Notes: generated by a model from the letters alone, not told the origin. Counted from the first letter of the stretch, positions 17,143 through 27,220 are shown. The stretch: DNA of 64,000 nt from Algoriphagus marincola DSM 16067 (GCF_000429405.1 NZ_KE386898.1:191631-255630); one strand, 5' to 3'. Numbers and translations are program-made.

Positions 17143-18354
17143 ATGTTATACCCGATTTTTGAATATTTGGATCAAGTATGGGACCTGCCTGGAGCCGGGG
17201 TGTTTCGCTACATCTCTTTCCGAGCTGGTATGGCAGCCATTCTGTCCTTGATCATTACCATTACTTTTGGGCATCGCATCATCAATTGGATTCGCAATCG
17301 CCAAATTGGAGAAACTGTCCGGGACCTCGGATTAGAAGGGCAATCTCAGAAGAAGGGTACGCCTACCATGGGTGGATTGATGATCATTTCTGCTATTGTT
17401 ATCCCTACTTTGCTTTTCGGAGACCTAGACAATATCTACATCATTCTATTGCTCATCACTACGCTTTGGCTGGGGGGAATCGGATTTTTGGATGATTACA
17501 TCAAGGTATTTAAAAAGAATAAGGAAGGACTCAAAGGTCGATTCAAAATCGTCGGTCAGATCGGGATTGGAATTATTGTAGGTGCGACACTTTATTTTCA
17601 CGATGATGTGGTTATTCGTGAGTTCTCTACCCCAGTATCGGTCGAAAGTGGCGTAGTGGAAACTCCTGCCTTTCAAGATGTAAAAGCCCTTAAGACGACC
17701 ATTCCTTTTGTTAAGAATAATGAGCTAAACTATGAGCGGCTCTTAGGTTTTATGGGCGAAGCGGTCACTCCATTTTTATACATTTTGGTGGTGATATTTA
17801 TCATCACGGCCGTTTCAAATGGCGCTAACATTACAGATGGGATTGACGGCTTAGCGGCGGGTACATCAGCCATCATTGGCTTGACTATTGCAATTTTTGC
17901 ATACCTCAGCGGTAATGCCATTTTCTCACAATACCTGAATATCATGTACATCCCCAACTCAGGTGAGTTGGTGATTTTTGCTTCGGCATTTATCGGTGCT
18001 TGTATCGGATTCCTTTGGTACAATGCCTATCCAGCCCAGGTTTTCATGGGGGACACCGGTTCCCTGATGTTGGGAGGAGCTATTGCAGTCATGGCCTTGG
18101 CACTTCGAAAGGAGCTGCTTATTCCGGTGATGTGTGGAATTTTCGTCATCGAGAATCTGAGCGTAGTCCTGCAAGTAGGCTATTTCAAATACACCAAGAA
18201 GAAATATGGAGAGGGTAGAAGGATTTTCCTCATGTCCCCACTTCACCATCATTATCAAAAGCGAAATATTCCTGAAGCTAAAATTGTCACACGATTTTGG
18301 ATCGTGGGAATTTTACTCGCAGTTGTCACACTTGCCACTTTGAAATTGAGATAA
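17143..18354 (+). CDS. mraY: Phospho-MurNAc-pentapeptide transferase MraY
   Basis: A 403-residue polytopic membrane enzyme that makes lipid I from UDP-MurNAc-pentapeptide and undecaprenyl phosphate. The family blocks are seen: [28 protein letters not shown] (Asp pair), [15 protein letters not shown], and the C-terminal MSPLHHHYQ. It is longer than E. coli MraY (360 residues) because of an insert of about 45 residues near 165-210 between membrane segments. Such inserts occur in Bacteroidota homologues. It sits between murE and murD with 1-bp gaps. Confidence 0.97.
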   Translation: MLYPIFEYLDQVWDLPGAGVFRYISFRAGMAAILSLIITITFGHRIINWIRNRQIGETVRDLGLEGQSQKKGTPTMGGLMIISAIVIPTLLFGDLDNIYIILLLITTLWLGGIGFLDDYIKVFKKNKEGLKGRFKIVGQIGIGIIVGATLYFHDDVVIREFSTPVSVESGVVETPAFQDVKALKTTIPFVKNNELNYERLLGFMGEAVTPFLYILVVIFIITAVSNGANITDGIDGLAAGTSAIIGLTIAIFAYLSGNAIFSQYLNIMYIPNSGELVIFASAFIGACIGFLWYNAYPAQVFMGDTGSLMLGGAIAVMALALRKELLIPVMCGIFVIENLSVVLQVGYFKYTKKKYGEGRRIFLMSPLHHHYQKRNIPEAKIVTRFWIVGILLAVVTLATLKLR

Positions 18355-18355
18355 T

Positions 18356-19708
18356 TTGAAAAACGTAGCCATCATAGGAGCCGGAGAAAGTGGATTGGGA
18401 GCAGCATTGTTCGCCAAGCAGATGGGCTATGGGGTTTTCGTAACGGATTTGGGTCAAATCAAGGAGGAAAGAAAGGCTGAGTTGATCAAAGCAGAAATCG
18501 AATTTGAAGAAGGAAGACATTCGGAAGAGAGAGTACTAGATGCAGACTTGATTGTGAAAAGCCCCGGGATTCCTTATTCAACTCCCTTGATTCGAAAGGC
18601 TGTCGATAAAGGTCTTGCAGTTATTGATGAGTTGGAATTGGCGCATCATGTTTCCAATGGAAAAATCATTGCTATCACAGGCACAAATGGCAAGACTACT
18701 ACTACGCTTTTGATCTACCATCTGCTAAAGAGTGCTGGGCTCAATGTGGGCTTGGCGGGTAATGTCGGTCATAGCTGGTCAGGACAATTGTTGCAAGGTG
18801 ATAAAGACTGGTGGGTGATCGAGACGAGCAGCTTTCAGATTGACGGCATGCAAACTTTTCATCCTCACATCGCCATTTTGACTAATGTCACTCCTGATCA
18901 TCTGGATCGCTATGAAGGTCAGGTAGAAAAATATATGAAGTCAAAATTCCGGCTTTTTATCAACCAAAAAGCAAATGATTTTGCACTCTTCTACAAAGAA
19001 GATATGATTTCAAAAAGCGGAATAGAGGAAGCAAAAATCAGGGCAAAAAAGCATTTCATCTCTTTGAATGCCGAGAATAACCCTTCTGCTTTTCTGCAGG
19101 GTGATGAACTCGTCGCAAAGGTAAACCAAGAAGAAATCAGGATTCCTAAAAAGGTGCTTCCTATTGCCGGCAAGCACAATGTAATCAATGCTCTTTTTGC
19201 TATAACCGCAGCAAGGATTGCAGGTCTCAGTCAGGCTCAAATAGAAGCGGGGCTTCAAAGCTTCAAGAATGCTCCTCATCGCTTGGAAAAGGTAGCTGAA
19301 ATAGAAGGTGTCAGCTATATCAATGACAGTAAAGGCACCAATGTGGAGGCAACTACTTATGCTTTGGAAAGCTACAGCCAAGGAGTCATTTGGATAGCTG
19401 GAGGGGTAGATAAGGGTAATGATTATACGCCTCTTGTACCATTGGTTAGTGCTCGTGTCAAAGCTCTGATCTGCCTTGGAAAAGACAATGTAAAGCTTCA
19501 AAAAGCCTTTGCTGGAGTAATCGATGAGATAAGAGAAACTCAAAATATAAAAGAGGCAATCACCTGGAGTCGTCAAATGGCACAGAAAGGTGATGTGGTC
19601 TTGCTTTCGCCTGCGTGTGCAAGCTTTGATCTTTTCAAGAATTATGAGGACCGGGGCGATCAGTTCCGAGCCGGAGTTTTGGATTTAAAAATGAAAATCA
19701 GCGCATGA
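18356..19708 (+). CDS. murD: UDP-MurNAc-L-alanine:D-glutamate ligase MurD
   Basis: A 450-residue Mur ligase that adds D-glutamate. It starts at TTG (MKNVAIIGAGESGLG), directly after mraY. The N-terminal Rossmann-like UDP-binding domain is followed by GTNGKTTTT near residue 109, a conserved ETSSFQ block (VIETSSFQID) and INDSKGTNVEAT, the MurD-specific stretch around residues 322-333. The end overlaps ftsW by 4 bp (ATGA). All conserved motifs are intact. Confidence 0.96.
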   Translation: MKNVAIIGAGESGLGAALFAKQMGYGVFVTDLGQIKEERKAELIKAEIEFEEGRHSEERVLDADLIVKSPGIPYSTPLIRKAVDKGLAVIDELELAHHVSNGKIIAITGTNGKTTTTLLIYHLLKSAGLNVGLAGNVGHSWSGQLLQGDKDWWVIETSSFQIDGMQTFHPHIAILTNVTPDHLDRYEGQVEKYMKSKFRLFINQKANDFALFYKEDMISKSGIEEAKIRAKKHFISLNAENNPSAFLQGDELVAKVNQEEIRIPKKVLPIAGKHNVINALFAITAARIAGLSQAQIEAGLQSFKNAPHRLEKVAEIEGVSYINDSKGTNVEATTYALESYSQGVIWIAGGVDKGNDYTPLVPLVSARVKALICLGKDNVKLQKAFAGVIDEIRETQNIKEAITWSRQMAQKGDVVLLSPACASFDLFKNYEDRGDQFRAGVLDLKMKISA

Positions 19709-20883
19709 GCCAGTTTAAAGCATGGATAGATGAGCATTTCAAGGGAGACCCCATTATCTGGGGTATCGTGATACTGCTGTCTCTATTTAGTATCCTGGTG
19801 GTGTATTCTGCGACAGGGTCTTTGGCTTATAAATATGCCGGTGGAAATACCGAATTGTACCTGGTAAGGCATTCAGCACTGGTATTCGTTTCTCTAGGAG
19901 TCATGTGGCTGGCCCATAAGGTGCCTTATCGAAACTATGCCCTCTACGCCAGATTGGCTATGTACCTTTCCATGCCTCTGCTTTTGATTACCTACTTATT
20001 TGGCTCCAATATCAACGAGGCTAATCGATGGTTGACAATCCCGGTAATCAATCAGGCGTTTCAACCTTCCGATCTGGCAAAATTGGCTCTCATCGCAGCA
20101 TTGGCTGCTATGCTAGCCAGAAGACAAAATAACATTAAGGACTTCAAGAGTACATTCTTACCCATCATCATCGCAATTGGTGTGATTTGCGCTTTGATAG
20201 GACTGGCAAATATGTCTACGGCCATCTTGCTGCTATGCACCTGTCTATTGATCATGTTTATCGGAAGAGTACCTGTGAAATATCTGCTGGTAGTCGTGAT
20301 GGTGGGAGTTTTGGGCTTGACTGCTGCGATATTTTTGGGACAAAGAGGGGAAACGTTCCAGTCTAGGATTACAGACTTTGTGGAGTCCTCCTCAGACGAT
20401 AGCAAAATCCCCTTCCAAGCAGAGCAGTCCTACATCGCTATCGCAACGGGAGGAATTACGGGCAAGGGTCCTGGAAATTCTGAGCAAAGAAACTCATTGC
20501 CACACCCTTATTCTGACTTTATCTATGCCATCATCATTGAAGAGTATGGAATGATCGGCGGAGTGGCTGTCCTTTTCCTATATCTGGCTTTGCTATATCG
20601 AGGAATGCGAATTGTCGCCAATTCCAATAAAGCATTTGGAGGCTTGTTATCTGCAGGTCTCAGCTTCGCACTCGTCATTCAAGCATTGGTAAATATGGCG
20701 GTAGCCGTAGGTCTTGGACCTATCACCGGGCTTCCACTTCCTCTACTAAGTATGGGAGGGACGTCCTTGGTATTTACAGGAATTTCCTTGGGGATTATCC
20801 TTTCTGTCAGCCGAGGAGATCATCAGGATGAATTACAAACCGGGACTGCGATGAACAGACCCAAACTAAAAGCAGCAATCTAA
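19705..20883 (+). CDS. ftsW: Septal peptidoglycan glycosyltransferase FtsW
   Basis: A 392-residue SEDS-family membrane protein that polymerises lipid II at the division site. It shows about ten hydrophobic segments and conserved blocks such as NEANRWLTIPVINQAFQPSDLAKLAL, QAEQSYIAIATGGITGKGPG and the late GLGPITGLPLPLLSMGGTS. It lies between murD and murG, the usual dcw place, and works with the FtsI encoded upstream. Confidence 0.96.
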   Translation: MSQFKAWIDEHFKGDPIIWGIVILLSLFSILVVYSATGSLAYKYAGGNTELYLVRHSALVFVSLGVMWLAHKVPYRNYALYARLAMYLSMPLLLITYLFGSNINEANRWLTIPVINQAFQPSDLAKLALIAALAAMLARRQNNIKDFKSTFLPIIIAIGVICALIGLANMSTAILLLCTCLLIMFIGRVPVKYLLVVVMVGVLGLTAAIFLGQRGETFQSRITDFVESSSDDSKIPFQAEQSYIAIATGGITGKGPGNSEQRNSLPHPYSDFIYAIIIEEYGMIGGVAVLFLYLALLYRGMRIVANSNKAFGGLLSAGLSFALVIQALVNMAVAVGLGPITGLPLPLLSMGGTSLVFTGISLGIILSVSRGDHQDELQTGTAMNRPKLKAAI

Positions 20884-20909
20884 TCGAAAAGTCAGCAACA
20901 TATCGCCTT

Positions 20910-21992
20910 TTGATCAGTGGTGGAGGTACCGGAGGACATATCTATCCTGCTATTGCCATCGCCAATGCCTGGGTAGAAAAGCATCCCGATAGCGAGGTGC
21001 TTTTTGTGGGTGCCTTGGGTAAAATGGAGATGCAGAAGGTCCCTGAGGCTGGCTACAAAATCATTGGATTACCAGTGGCGGGATTACAGCGATCCTTGAC
21101 TTGGAAAAATCTATCCTTCCCCTTTAAGCTGATCAAAAGCTTGGCAAAAGCAGGGGAGATTGTCAAAGATTTCAAGCCTCAGGTAGTGATCGGAGTTGGT
21201 GGCTATGCAAGTGCACCGGTGCTCTATGCTGCTCAAGGCAAAAAAATCCCAACTCTGATTCAGGAGCAAAATTCCTATGCGGGAATAACCAATAAAATCC
21301 TATCTAAGCGGGCAAAAACCATCTGTGTCGCCTATCCAAACATGCAGTCTTTTTTCCCTGCTGATCGATTGGTCTTGACTGGCAATCCGGTAAGAAAAGA
21401 TATCCTCAATCTCGATGGCAAGCGGGAAAAAGCAATGGCTCACTTTGATATGGATCCAACTAGAAAGACGCTTTTGGTTTTGGGGGGATCCTTGGGGGCA
21501 AGGACGCTTAATCAAGCTACGCTAAAGGATATGCAGGCATTTGAAAAGGATGGTTATCAGGTGCTTTGGCAGTCTGGCAAATACTATTTCAAAGACATGT
21601 CAAAGGCAGTGGAGGATTCTGGATTAGAGCACATCCATCTTCGGGAATTCATTCGCGAAATGGATCTAGCCTATTCAGCTGCAGATGTAATCGTGTCGCG
21701 TGCAGGGGCGCTTTCTGTTTCGGAGCTTTCGCTTGTAGGCAAGCCGGTGGTTTTTATTCCGTCTCCCAATGTGGCAGAAGATCATCAGACCAAAAATGCC
21801 ATGGCCTATGTACTGCAAGAAGCAGCACTCATTTTAAAGGATGCCGAGGCAGTAGGCCAAATGAAGGAAGAGGTGGATAGCATCATGAATGAGCCTGATC
21901 TAGTAAAAAAATTGAGTCAAAATATTCGCGCTTTGGCAAAGCCAAATGCTGCTGAAGAGATAGTAAATGAAATAGAAAAGTTAATCGCTTGA
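20910..21992 (+). CDS. murG: UDP-GlcNAc:lipid I N-acetylglucosaminyltransferase MurG
   Basis: A 360-residue (as called) peripheral membrane GT28 transferase that makes lipid II. The lipid-binding loop ISGGGTGGHIYPA is at the N-terminus; IGVGGYASAP, IQEQNSYAG, VLGGSLGARTLN and the UDP-GlcNAc site SRAGALSVSELSLVGKPVVFIP are intact. The TTG at 20910 is the only standard start, but it falls inside the first strand: the frame upstream (ATC at 20883, then EKSATYRLL) looks like native MurG sequence with no ATG, GTG or TTG. The true start may therefore be a rare codon (ATC or ATT) close to or overlapping the ftsW stop. It overlaps murC by 4 bp. Confidence 0.94.
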   Translation: MISGGGTGGHIYPAIAIANAWVEKHPDSEVLFVGALGKMEMQKVPEAGYKIIGLPVAGLQRSLTWKNLSFPFKLIKSLAKAGEIVKDFKPQVVIGVGGYASAPVLYAAQGKKIPTLIQEQNSYAGITNKILSKRAKTICVAYPNMQSFFPADRLVLTGNPVRKDILNLDGKREKAMAHFDMDPTRKTLLVLGGSLGARTLNQATLKDMQAFEKDGYQVLWQSGKYYFKDMSKAVEDSGLEHIHLREFIREMDLAYSAADVIVSRAGALSVSELSLVGKPVVFIPSPNVAEDHQTKNAMAYVLQEAALILKDAEAVGQMKEEVDSIMNEPDLVKKLSQNIRALAKPNAAEEIVNEIEKLIA

Positions 21993-23404
21993 ATCTAAAG
22001 GAAATACATAGCGTCTTTTTTCTCGGAATCGGAGGGATAGGAATGAGTGCTTTAGCCCGCTGGTTTAAGCATAAAGGCTATGCCGTTTCCGGATACGATC
22101 GTACAGCCTCACCGCTTACTGACGAACTCCAGAATGAGGGTGTTCCGGTGATGTTTGAGGATGATTCATACAAGCTTCCAAGCAGTCTTTTTGATAATAA
22201 AGAGGCCTTGTTGGTGGTATGGACCCCTGCTGTACCTAGAGATTCGAAATTGTATCAATTCTTTGAACGGGAAGAAATCCAAATCAAAAAGCGCTCAGAG
22301 GTTCTTGGGCTTCTTTCATCCGAAAACTACACTATAGCTGTGGCTGGAACCCATGGGAAGACCACCACTTCATCGATGATCGCTCATCTCTTGAAGTCAG
22401 CGAATAAGCCGGTAACAGCTTTCCTTGGTGGTATTACCCAAAATTATCAAAGCAATCTCCTGATCAATAGTTCGAAGGATAAAACTATCATGGTGGTAGA
22501 AGCCGATGAGTTTGATCGGTCTTTCCTTCGCTTAAATCCTGAAATGGAGATCATTACCAGTGTGGATCCTGACCATCTGGATATTTACGGTGATGAAAGT
22601 AGCATCGTCGAAGGCTTCCGGGAGTTTGTAGGACTTCTCAAGAAAAAAGGAAAGCTATTTATTCAAGACAAAGCTCTACAGCGATTGGGTGAACCGGTGG
22701 CTGATAAGAAAGGTATTTCCACCTATGGACTGAGAGCTTCTACCGGTATTCATGCGGATAATGTAAAAGCCAAGCCAGGATCATTTGTCTTTGACTATCT
22801 GGATGTAAAGATGCAAATCAAGGGTTTGGAACTCTTTATTCCTGGATTTCACAATGTGGAGAATGCTCTTGCAGCGATAGCAGTTGCCCTGCATTTTGAA
22901 TTGACTGAAGAGCAAATCAAAAAGGGTCTGGCTAGTTTCCGAGGGGTCAAGCGTCGATTTGAAATCCATCTCAACGAACCTCGCAAGGTATATGTGGACG
23001 ACTATGCACATCATCCGGAGGAGATCCGTGCATGTTTGAGTTCGATTCGGGCCATGTATCCGGGACTAAAGCTGACGGTGATTTTTCAGCCACATCTTTT
23101 TACCAGGACTAGGGATTTTGCTACAGGTTTTTCTGAGAGTCTTTCCCTCGCAGACCAGGTACTGCTTTTGGATATCTATCCGGCGAGAGAGCTTCCGATT
23201 CCAGGAGTGAATTCGGAAATGCTTTTGGAGAGTATTCAGGCAGATACGAAGATGACTGTGGCCAAAGAGAAGCTATTCGAGGTTTTGGAAATCCTACAGC
23301 CAGAAGTACTGGTGACTATGGGGGCAGGCGATATTGATCGACTCGTGCCAAAAGTGAAAATATGGTTTTCGGAAATGTCTAATTCAACTGAACAAGGAGT
23401 ATGA
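21989..23404 (+). CDS. murC: UDP-MurNAc:L-alanine ligase MurC
   Basis: A 471-residue Mur ligase that joins L-alanine to UDP-MurNAc, starting at TTG within the murG stop (TTGA overlap). The N-terminal motif FLGIGGIGMSALARW is MurC-specific. The ATP motif GTHGKTTTS is near residue 120, followed by EADEFDRSFL and VDDYAHHPEEI. All are standard. It ends with a 4-bp overlap with ftsQ. Confidence 0.96.
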   Translation: MNLKEIHSVFFLGIGGIGMSALARWFKHKGYAVSGYDRTASPLTDELQNEGVPVMFEDDSYKLPSSLFDNKEALLVVWTPAVPRDSKLYQFFEREEIQIKKRSEVLGLLSSENYTIAVAGTHGKTTTSSMIAHLLKSANKPVTAFLGGITQNYQSNLLINSSKDKTIMVVEADEFDRSFLRLNPEMEIITSVDPDHLDIYGDESSIVEGFREFVGLLKKKGKLFIQDKALQRLGEPVADKKGISTYGLRASTGIHADNVKAKPGSFVFDYLDVKMQIKGLELFIPGFHNVENALAAIAVALHFELTEEQIKKGLASFRGVKRRFEIHLNEPRKVYVDDYAHHPEEIRACLSSIRAMYPGLKLTVIFQPHLFTRTRDFATGFSESLSLADQVLLLDIYPARELPIPGVNSEMLLESIQADTKMTVAKEKLFEVLEILQPEVLVTMGAGDIDRLVPKVKIWFSEMSNSTEQGV

Positions 23405-24153
23405 AAAGACTGAAGAAATATGGAGTTTTTGTGATTTTGACCTTGATCTTGGGTGGCTTTATTGCTTTTGTAGAAAAGCAAAGTATCTACAAAACATACC
23501 AAGGAACAGAAATCGAAATCGAGGGAGTAAGTGGATTGTATTTCGTGGATAAGCAGGAGATAGAAACCCTGCTCGCAGAAGCCTTCCCGAATTTGAAAGT
23601 AGGTCTCCTTCTCGAAGAGGTACCATTGAATGCGATTGAGGATCGCCTAGAGGGACATCCATTTATCAAAATGGCTGACGCGAGTATAGGGCAGAAAGGA
23701 ATCCTTCAGCTCTACCTCGAGCAGCATCAACCTATTGCGAGGATTGTGCGCCCGCTTGCTGCTGATGGGTACATCACCACGGAGGGTAAAATCATTCCCA
23801 TTTCACCGAGCTATACGAGTCGTGTGCTGATTCTTAGCGGTGATATGGCAGAAAAGCTACTGAATGAGGGTGGAGTGATGAATCAAATGCCAGAATTGAT
23901 GGATTTGATTCGCTTTATCTCAGAAGATGAATTTTGGAATGCACAAATCACGGAGGTGGAGATCAGGGAGCGTGATGACATTCGACTCTATCAGCAGGTG
24001 GGAGAGCAAGTGATTGAATTGGGAGATGCTGCAGACCTAGAGGATAAGTTTGATCGAATTCAGATTTTCTACAGTGAAATTCTTCCCCGTAAAGGCTGGG
24101 ATGCCTATGATCGGGTCAGTGTAAAATTTAAGGAACAAATAGTCTGTGAATAA
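23401..24153 (+). CDS. ftsQ: FtsQ-like cell division protein
   Basis: A 250-residue bitopic protein: basic N-terminus, one membrane segment at about residues 8-25 (YGVFVILTLILGGFIAFV), then a periplasmic POTRA-like and beta region (EIEGVSGLYFVDKQEIETLL, HPFIKMADASI). FtsQ is weakly conserved, so the name depends on topology, the POTRA-like start and its position between murC and ftsA. It would link the periplasmic divisome to FtsL. Confidence 0.88.
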   Translation: MKRLKKYGVFVILTLILGGFIAFVEKQSIYKTYQGTEIEIEGVSGLYFVDKQEIETLLAEAFPNLKVGLLLEEVPLNAIEDRLEGHPFIKMADASIGQKGILQLYLEQHQPIARIVRPLAADGYITTEGKIIPISPSYTSRVLILSGDMAEKLLNEGGVMNQMPELMDLIRFISEDEFWNAQITEVEIRERDDIRLYQQVGEQVIELGDAADLEDKFDRIQIFYSEILPRKGWDAYDRVSVKFKEQIVCE

Positions 24154-24163
24154 AAGCTTGGGT

Positions 24164-25474
24164 ATGGAAAATGAAAAATTAATCGTCGGATTAGACATAG
24201 GCACCACAAAAATCTGTGCCATTGTCGGTCGCAAGAATGAATACGGAAAACTCGAAGTTCTGGGAATGGGCAAGGCCGTCTCAGATGGAGTGGACCGAGG
24301 TGTCGTTACCAACATCGACAAGACCGTGCACGCTATCCAAAAAGCCGTAGAAGAAGCTTCTGATATGGCTGATGTGGAAATAGGCGAGGTGATTGTCGGT
24401 ATTGCCGGGCAGCACATTCAGAGCAAAATGCAAAGTGGAAGCATTATGCGTCAGCCATCTGAAGATGAAATCACGGTAGAAGATGTACGCCGTCTTTCTT
24501 CTGAGATGGAAAATATTTTGGTACCTCCCGGAAACAGAATCATTCACGTGATGCCACAAGACTACACCGTGGATTACGAAGGAGGAATCAAAGATCCCGT
24601 GGGTATGTCCGGTACGCGCTTGGAGGCTGATTTCCATATCATCACAGCACAGACCACCGCGATCAACAACATCAATCGATGCGTGAGAAGAGCAGACCTC
24701 ACGTCCAAGCAATTGATACTGGAGCCTCTTGCCAGTTCCTTGGCAGTTCTTAGCGATGAAGAGAAGGAAGCAGGTGTTTGCTTGGTGGATATTGGAGGTG
24801 GTACGACGGACGTAGCGATTTTTTATGAAAATATCATCCGTCATACAGCGGTGATTCCACTCGGAGGAAACATTATTACTAAGGATATCAAAGAAGGATG
24901 CATGGTCATGCAGAAGCAGGCCGAACTCCTCAAAACGCGTTTTGGTAAAGCAATTGCCAACGAGGCCAACCCTAATGAGATCGTATCCATACCTGGTCTC
25001 AGAAACAGGCCGCCGAAGGAGATTTCCATTCGAAACCTTGCCAGCATTATCCAAGCCCGAATGGAAGAAATCATTGATATCGTCCAAAATGAGATTTGGC
25101 AAAGCGGCTATTACAAGAAGCTTACCGGAGGAATTGTCATCACAGGCGGGGGTTCCCAGCTTCAGTGTATTTCCCAGCTTTTCGAATTCCAAACTGGCCT
25201 AGATACCCGAATCGGCTACCCAAATGAGCATTTAGGAAAGACAGCTCTCGAGGATGTCAAAAGCCCGATGTATGCTACTTCGGTAGGATTGGTTTTGGCA
25301 GGATTCAAATCCCTGGATGACCGGGAAGAAAGCTACAATAAGCGCATTGCTAACGGCGGGGTACAGAAAATTGCTCCCAAGCGGGAGTTCAATGCAAAAG
25401 ATATTTTCCGAAACATCAGCGATAGGCTCAAGAGCATTATCCATGATGAAATCGGAGACGATAGTAATTACTAG
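24164..25474 (+). CDS. ftsA: Cell division protein FtsA
   Basis: A 436-residue actin-like ATPase that tethers FtsZ to the membrane. I use the ATG at 24164 (MENEKLIVGLDIGTTK); a GTG at 24146 in the same frame overlaps ftsQ by 8 bp. Phosphate-binding loops LDIGTTKICAIVG and VDIGGGTTDVAIF and the adenosine motif GIVITGGGSQL are present. The C-terminal helix (DIFRNISDRLKSIIHDE) fits an amphipathic membrane anchor. A 96-bp gap separates it from ftsZ, enough for a second promoter. Confidence 0.95.
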   Translation: MENEKLIVGLDIGTTKICAIVGRKNEYGKLEVLGMGKAVSDGVDRGVVTNIDKTVHAIQKAVEEASDMADVEIGEVIVGIAGQHIQSKMQSGSIMRQPSEDEITVEDVRRLSSEMENILVPPGNRIIHVMPQDYTVDYEGGIKDPVGMSGTRLEADFHIITAQTTAINNINRCVRRADLTSKQLILEPLASSLAVLSDEEKEAGVCLVDIGGGTTDVAIFYENIIRHTAVIPLGGNIITKDIKEGCMVMQKQAELLKTRFGKAIANEANPNEIVSIPGLRNRPPKEISIRNLASIIQARMEEIIDIVQNEIWQSGYYKKLTGGIVITGGGSQLQCISQLFEFQTGLDTRIGYPNEHLGKTALEDVKSPMYATSVGLVLAGFKSLDDREESYNKRIANGGVQKIAPKREFNAKDIFRNISDRLKSIIHDEIGDDSNY

Positions 25475-25570
25475 GGCTTATGATTGGGGAGATAATGGAC
25501 GCTGTCTTTTGTTTCCCTCCATTTCAAACCTTAAAGAAAAAATAGAAACTAGTTCACCAAATAAATAAAT

Positions 25571-27217
25571 ATGTCAGATAACATGAAAGATTACAGATTT
25601 GATCTTCCAAAAAATCAAAAGTCAATTATCAAGGTAATTGGCGTCGGAGGTGGTGGCTCTAATGCAGTCAACCACATGTACAATCAAGGAATCAAGGACG
25701 TGGAGTTTGTCGTGGTCAATACCGACGCACAGGCTTTGAAGTCTAGTCCAGTTCCTTTGAGGCTTCAGTTGGGTGCCAACCTAACAGAGGGACTTGGTGC
25801 AGGTGCCAATCCTGAGCAAGGAAAAAATGCCGCACTTGAGTCTCAGGAGGAAATCCGAGAGCTACTTGCAGACAACACCAAAATGGTATTTATCACTGCC
25901 GGAATGGGTGGTGGAACCGGCACAGGAGCTGCACCAGTATTGGCTAAGATTGCCAAGGAGTTGAATATCCTGACTGTAGGTATTGTGACCGCACCATTTA
26001 TGTTTGAGGGTCGCAAGAAGATGGCTGTCGCTCAGGCAGGTATCGAGGCTTTGAGAGAAAACTGCGATACAGTTCTCGTCATCCTAAATGATAAGCTAAG
26101 AGAGATTTATGGCAATTTGGCTATCCGAACTGCATTTGGAAAAGCCGATGATATTTTGACTACAGCCGCAAAATCCATTGCTGAGATCATCACGATCCAT
26201 CAGGATGTCAATGTGGACTTTGAAGATGTGAAGACTGTCATGAAAGATGCGGGTGCAGCTGTCATGGGATCTTCTACAGAAGAAGGCGAAGGCCGCGCTA
26301 TCCGTGCCGCCGGAGCTGCAATTTCCTCTCCGCTTCTAAACAATGTCGATATCAAAGGAGCAGAGAAAATCCTCCTTTCTATTATGTCCGGTGAGGATGA
26401 AGAACTTTCCATGGATGAGTTGAGTGAGATTACTGAGTACATCCAAGAAAAGGCCGGTGATAATGCTGAAGTAATCTTCGGTCAGGGCATCGATCCAGAG
26501 CTTGGCAAAGCTATCCGGGTTACGGTAATTGCCACGGGTTTTGAAATGGACAAACTAGATGGAACTCCAGCTGCGAAGCCAAAAGCTCAGATCGAACCAA
26601 CTCCTGCACCAGTGGTAAAGGACACAAAGCCAGCTGAAGAAGAGGAAGAGATCAAAACCGTAATAAATCTAGAAAGCGGCAAAAGTGAAAAAGTGAAAGA
26701 AGAGCCGATTGCAGGAAGCACTTTCGTTTTCTCTAAACCCAATAAGCCAGTAGAAGAGCCAAAAGAGGAGGAAAAAGAAGAGCCTCGTCATGAGACTTTC
26801 CGATTTGATCTCCCAAAAGCTACTCCGGAGCAACCAAAAGAAGAATCCACTCCAGCTTCAGAACGAATTGTTCATGATCTTTATGAAGAAGAAGATGAGC
26901 CGAAGAATGAAGTGAAGGCAGAGGAAGAAAATGCTGATCCGGCTAAGCCTGTTTATGCGAATGACTTCTATGAGCAAATGAAACAAAAAGCTATTCAGCG
27001 TGCTCATGAGCGTTTTGAAAAGCTAAAAGGAAGCCGGTCATTCAATCCTAGCCCTGAAGAACTCAAGGAAAAACTTGAAGTACCGGCTTACCTTCGAAAG
27101 AACGTTACATTAAGCGAGCCTGAGCATAGTTCTGAGAACAATATCAGCAAGTTCAATGTAAGTGATGAAAATGAGATTTTGGGGAATAATCGCTTTCTCC
27201 ACGATAATGTGGATTAA
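25571..27217 (+). CDS. ftsZ: Cell division GTPase FtsZ with long C-terminal linker
   Basis: A 548-residue tubulin-like GTPase forming the Z ring. The N-terminal VGGGGSNAVNHM and the tubulin signature GGGTGTG (residues 113-119) are intact. The globular part ends near residue 320; a Glu/Lys/Pro-rich linker of about 180 residues follows. A C-terminal binding peptide VPAYLRKNV lies near 504-512 (like the PAFLRK peptide that binds FtsA), and after it comes a 36-residue extension ending NNRFLHDNVD. The long linker and extension explain the length beyond the 380-400 residues common elsewhere. Last gene of the cluster; the next gene is convergent. Confidence 0.97.
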   Translation: MSDNMKDYRFDLPKNQKSIIKVIGVGGGGSNAVNHMYNQGIKDVEFVVVNTDAQALKSSPVPLRLQLGANLTEGLGAGANPEQGKNAALESQEEIRELLADNTKMVFITAGMGGGTGTGAAPVLAKIAKELNILTVGIVTAPFMFEGRKKMAVAQAGIEALRENCDTVLVILNDKLREIYGNLAIRTAFGKADDILTTAAKSIAEIITIHQDVNVDFEDVKTVMKDAGAAVMGSSTEEGEGRAIRAAGAAISSPLLNNVDIKGAEKILLSIMSGEDEELSMDELSEITEYIQEKAGDNAEVIFGQGIDPELGKAIRVTVIATGFEMDKLDGTPAAKPKAQIEPTPAPVVKDTKPAEEEEEIKTVINLESGKSEKVKEEPIAGSTFVFSKPNKPVEEPKEEEKEEPRHETFRFDLPKATPEQPKEESTPASERIVHDLYEEEDEPKNEVKAEEENADPAKPVYANDFYEQMKQKAIQRAHERFEKLKGSRSFNPSPEELKEKLEVPAYLRKNVTLSEPEHSSENNISKFNVSDENEILGNNRFLHDNVD

Positions 27218-27220
27218 GGA

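Noticed and set aside
24281-25192. Long open frame (303 codons) on the minus strand
   Set aside because: It is antisense to ftsA, has no recognisable domain, and its Cys/His/Phe-rich composition is what a reverse reading of a real gene gives.
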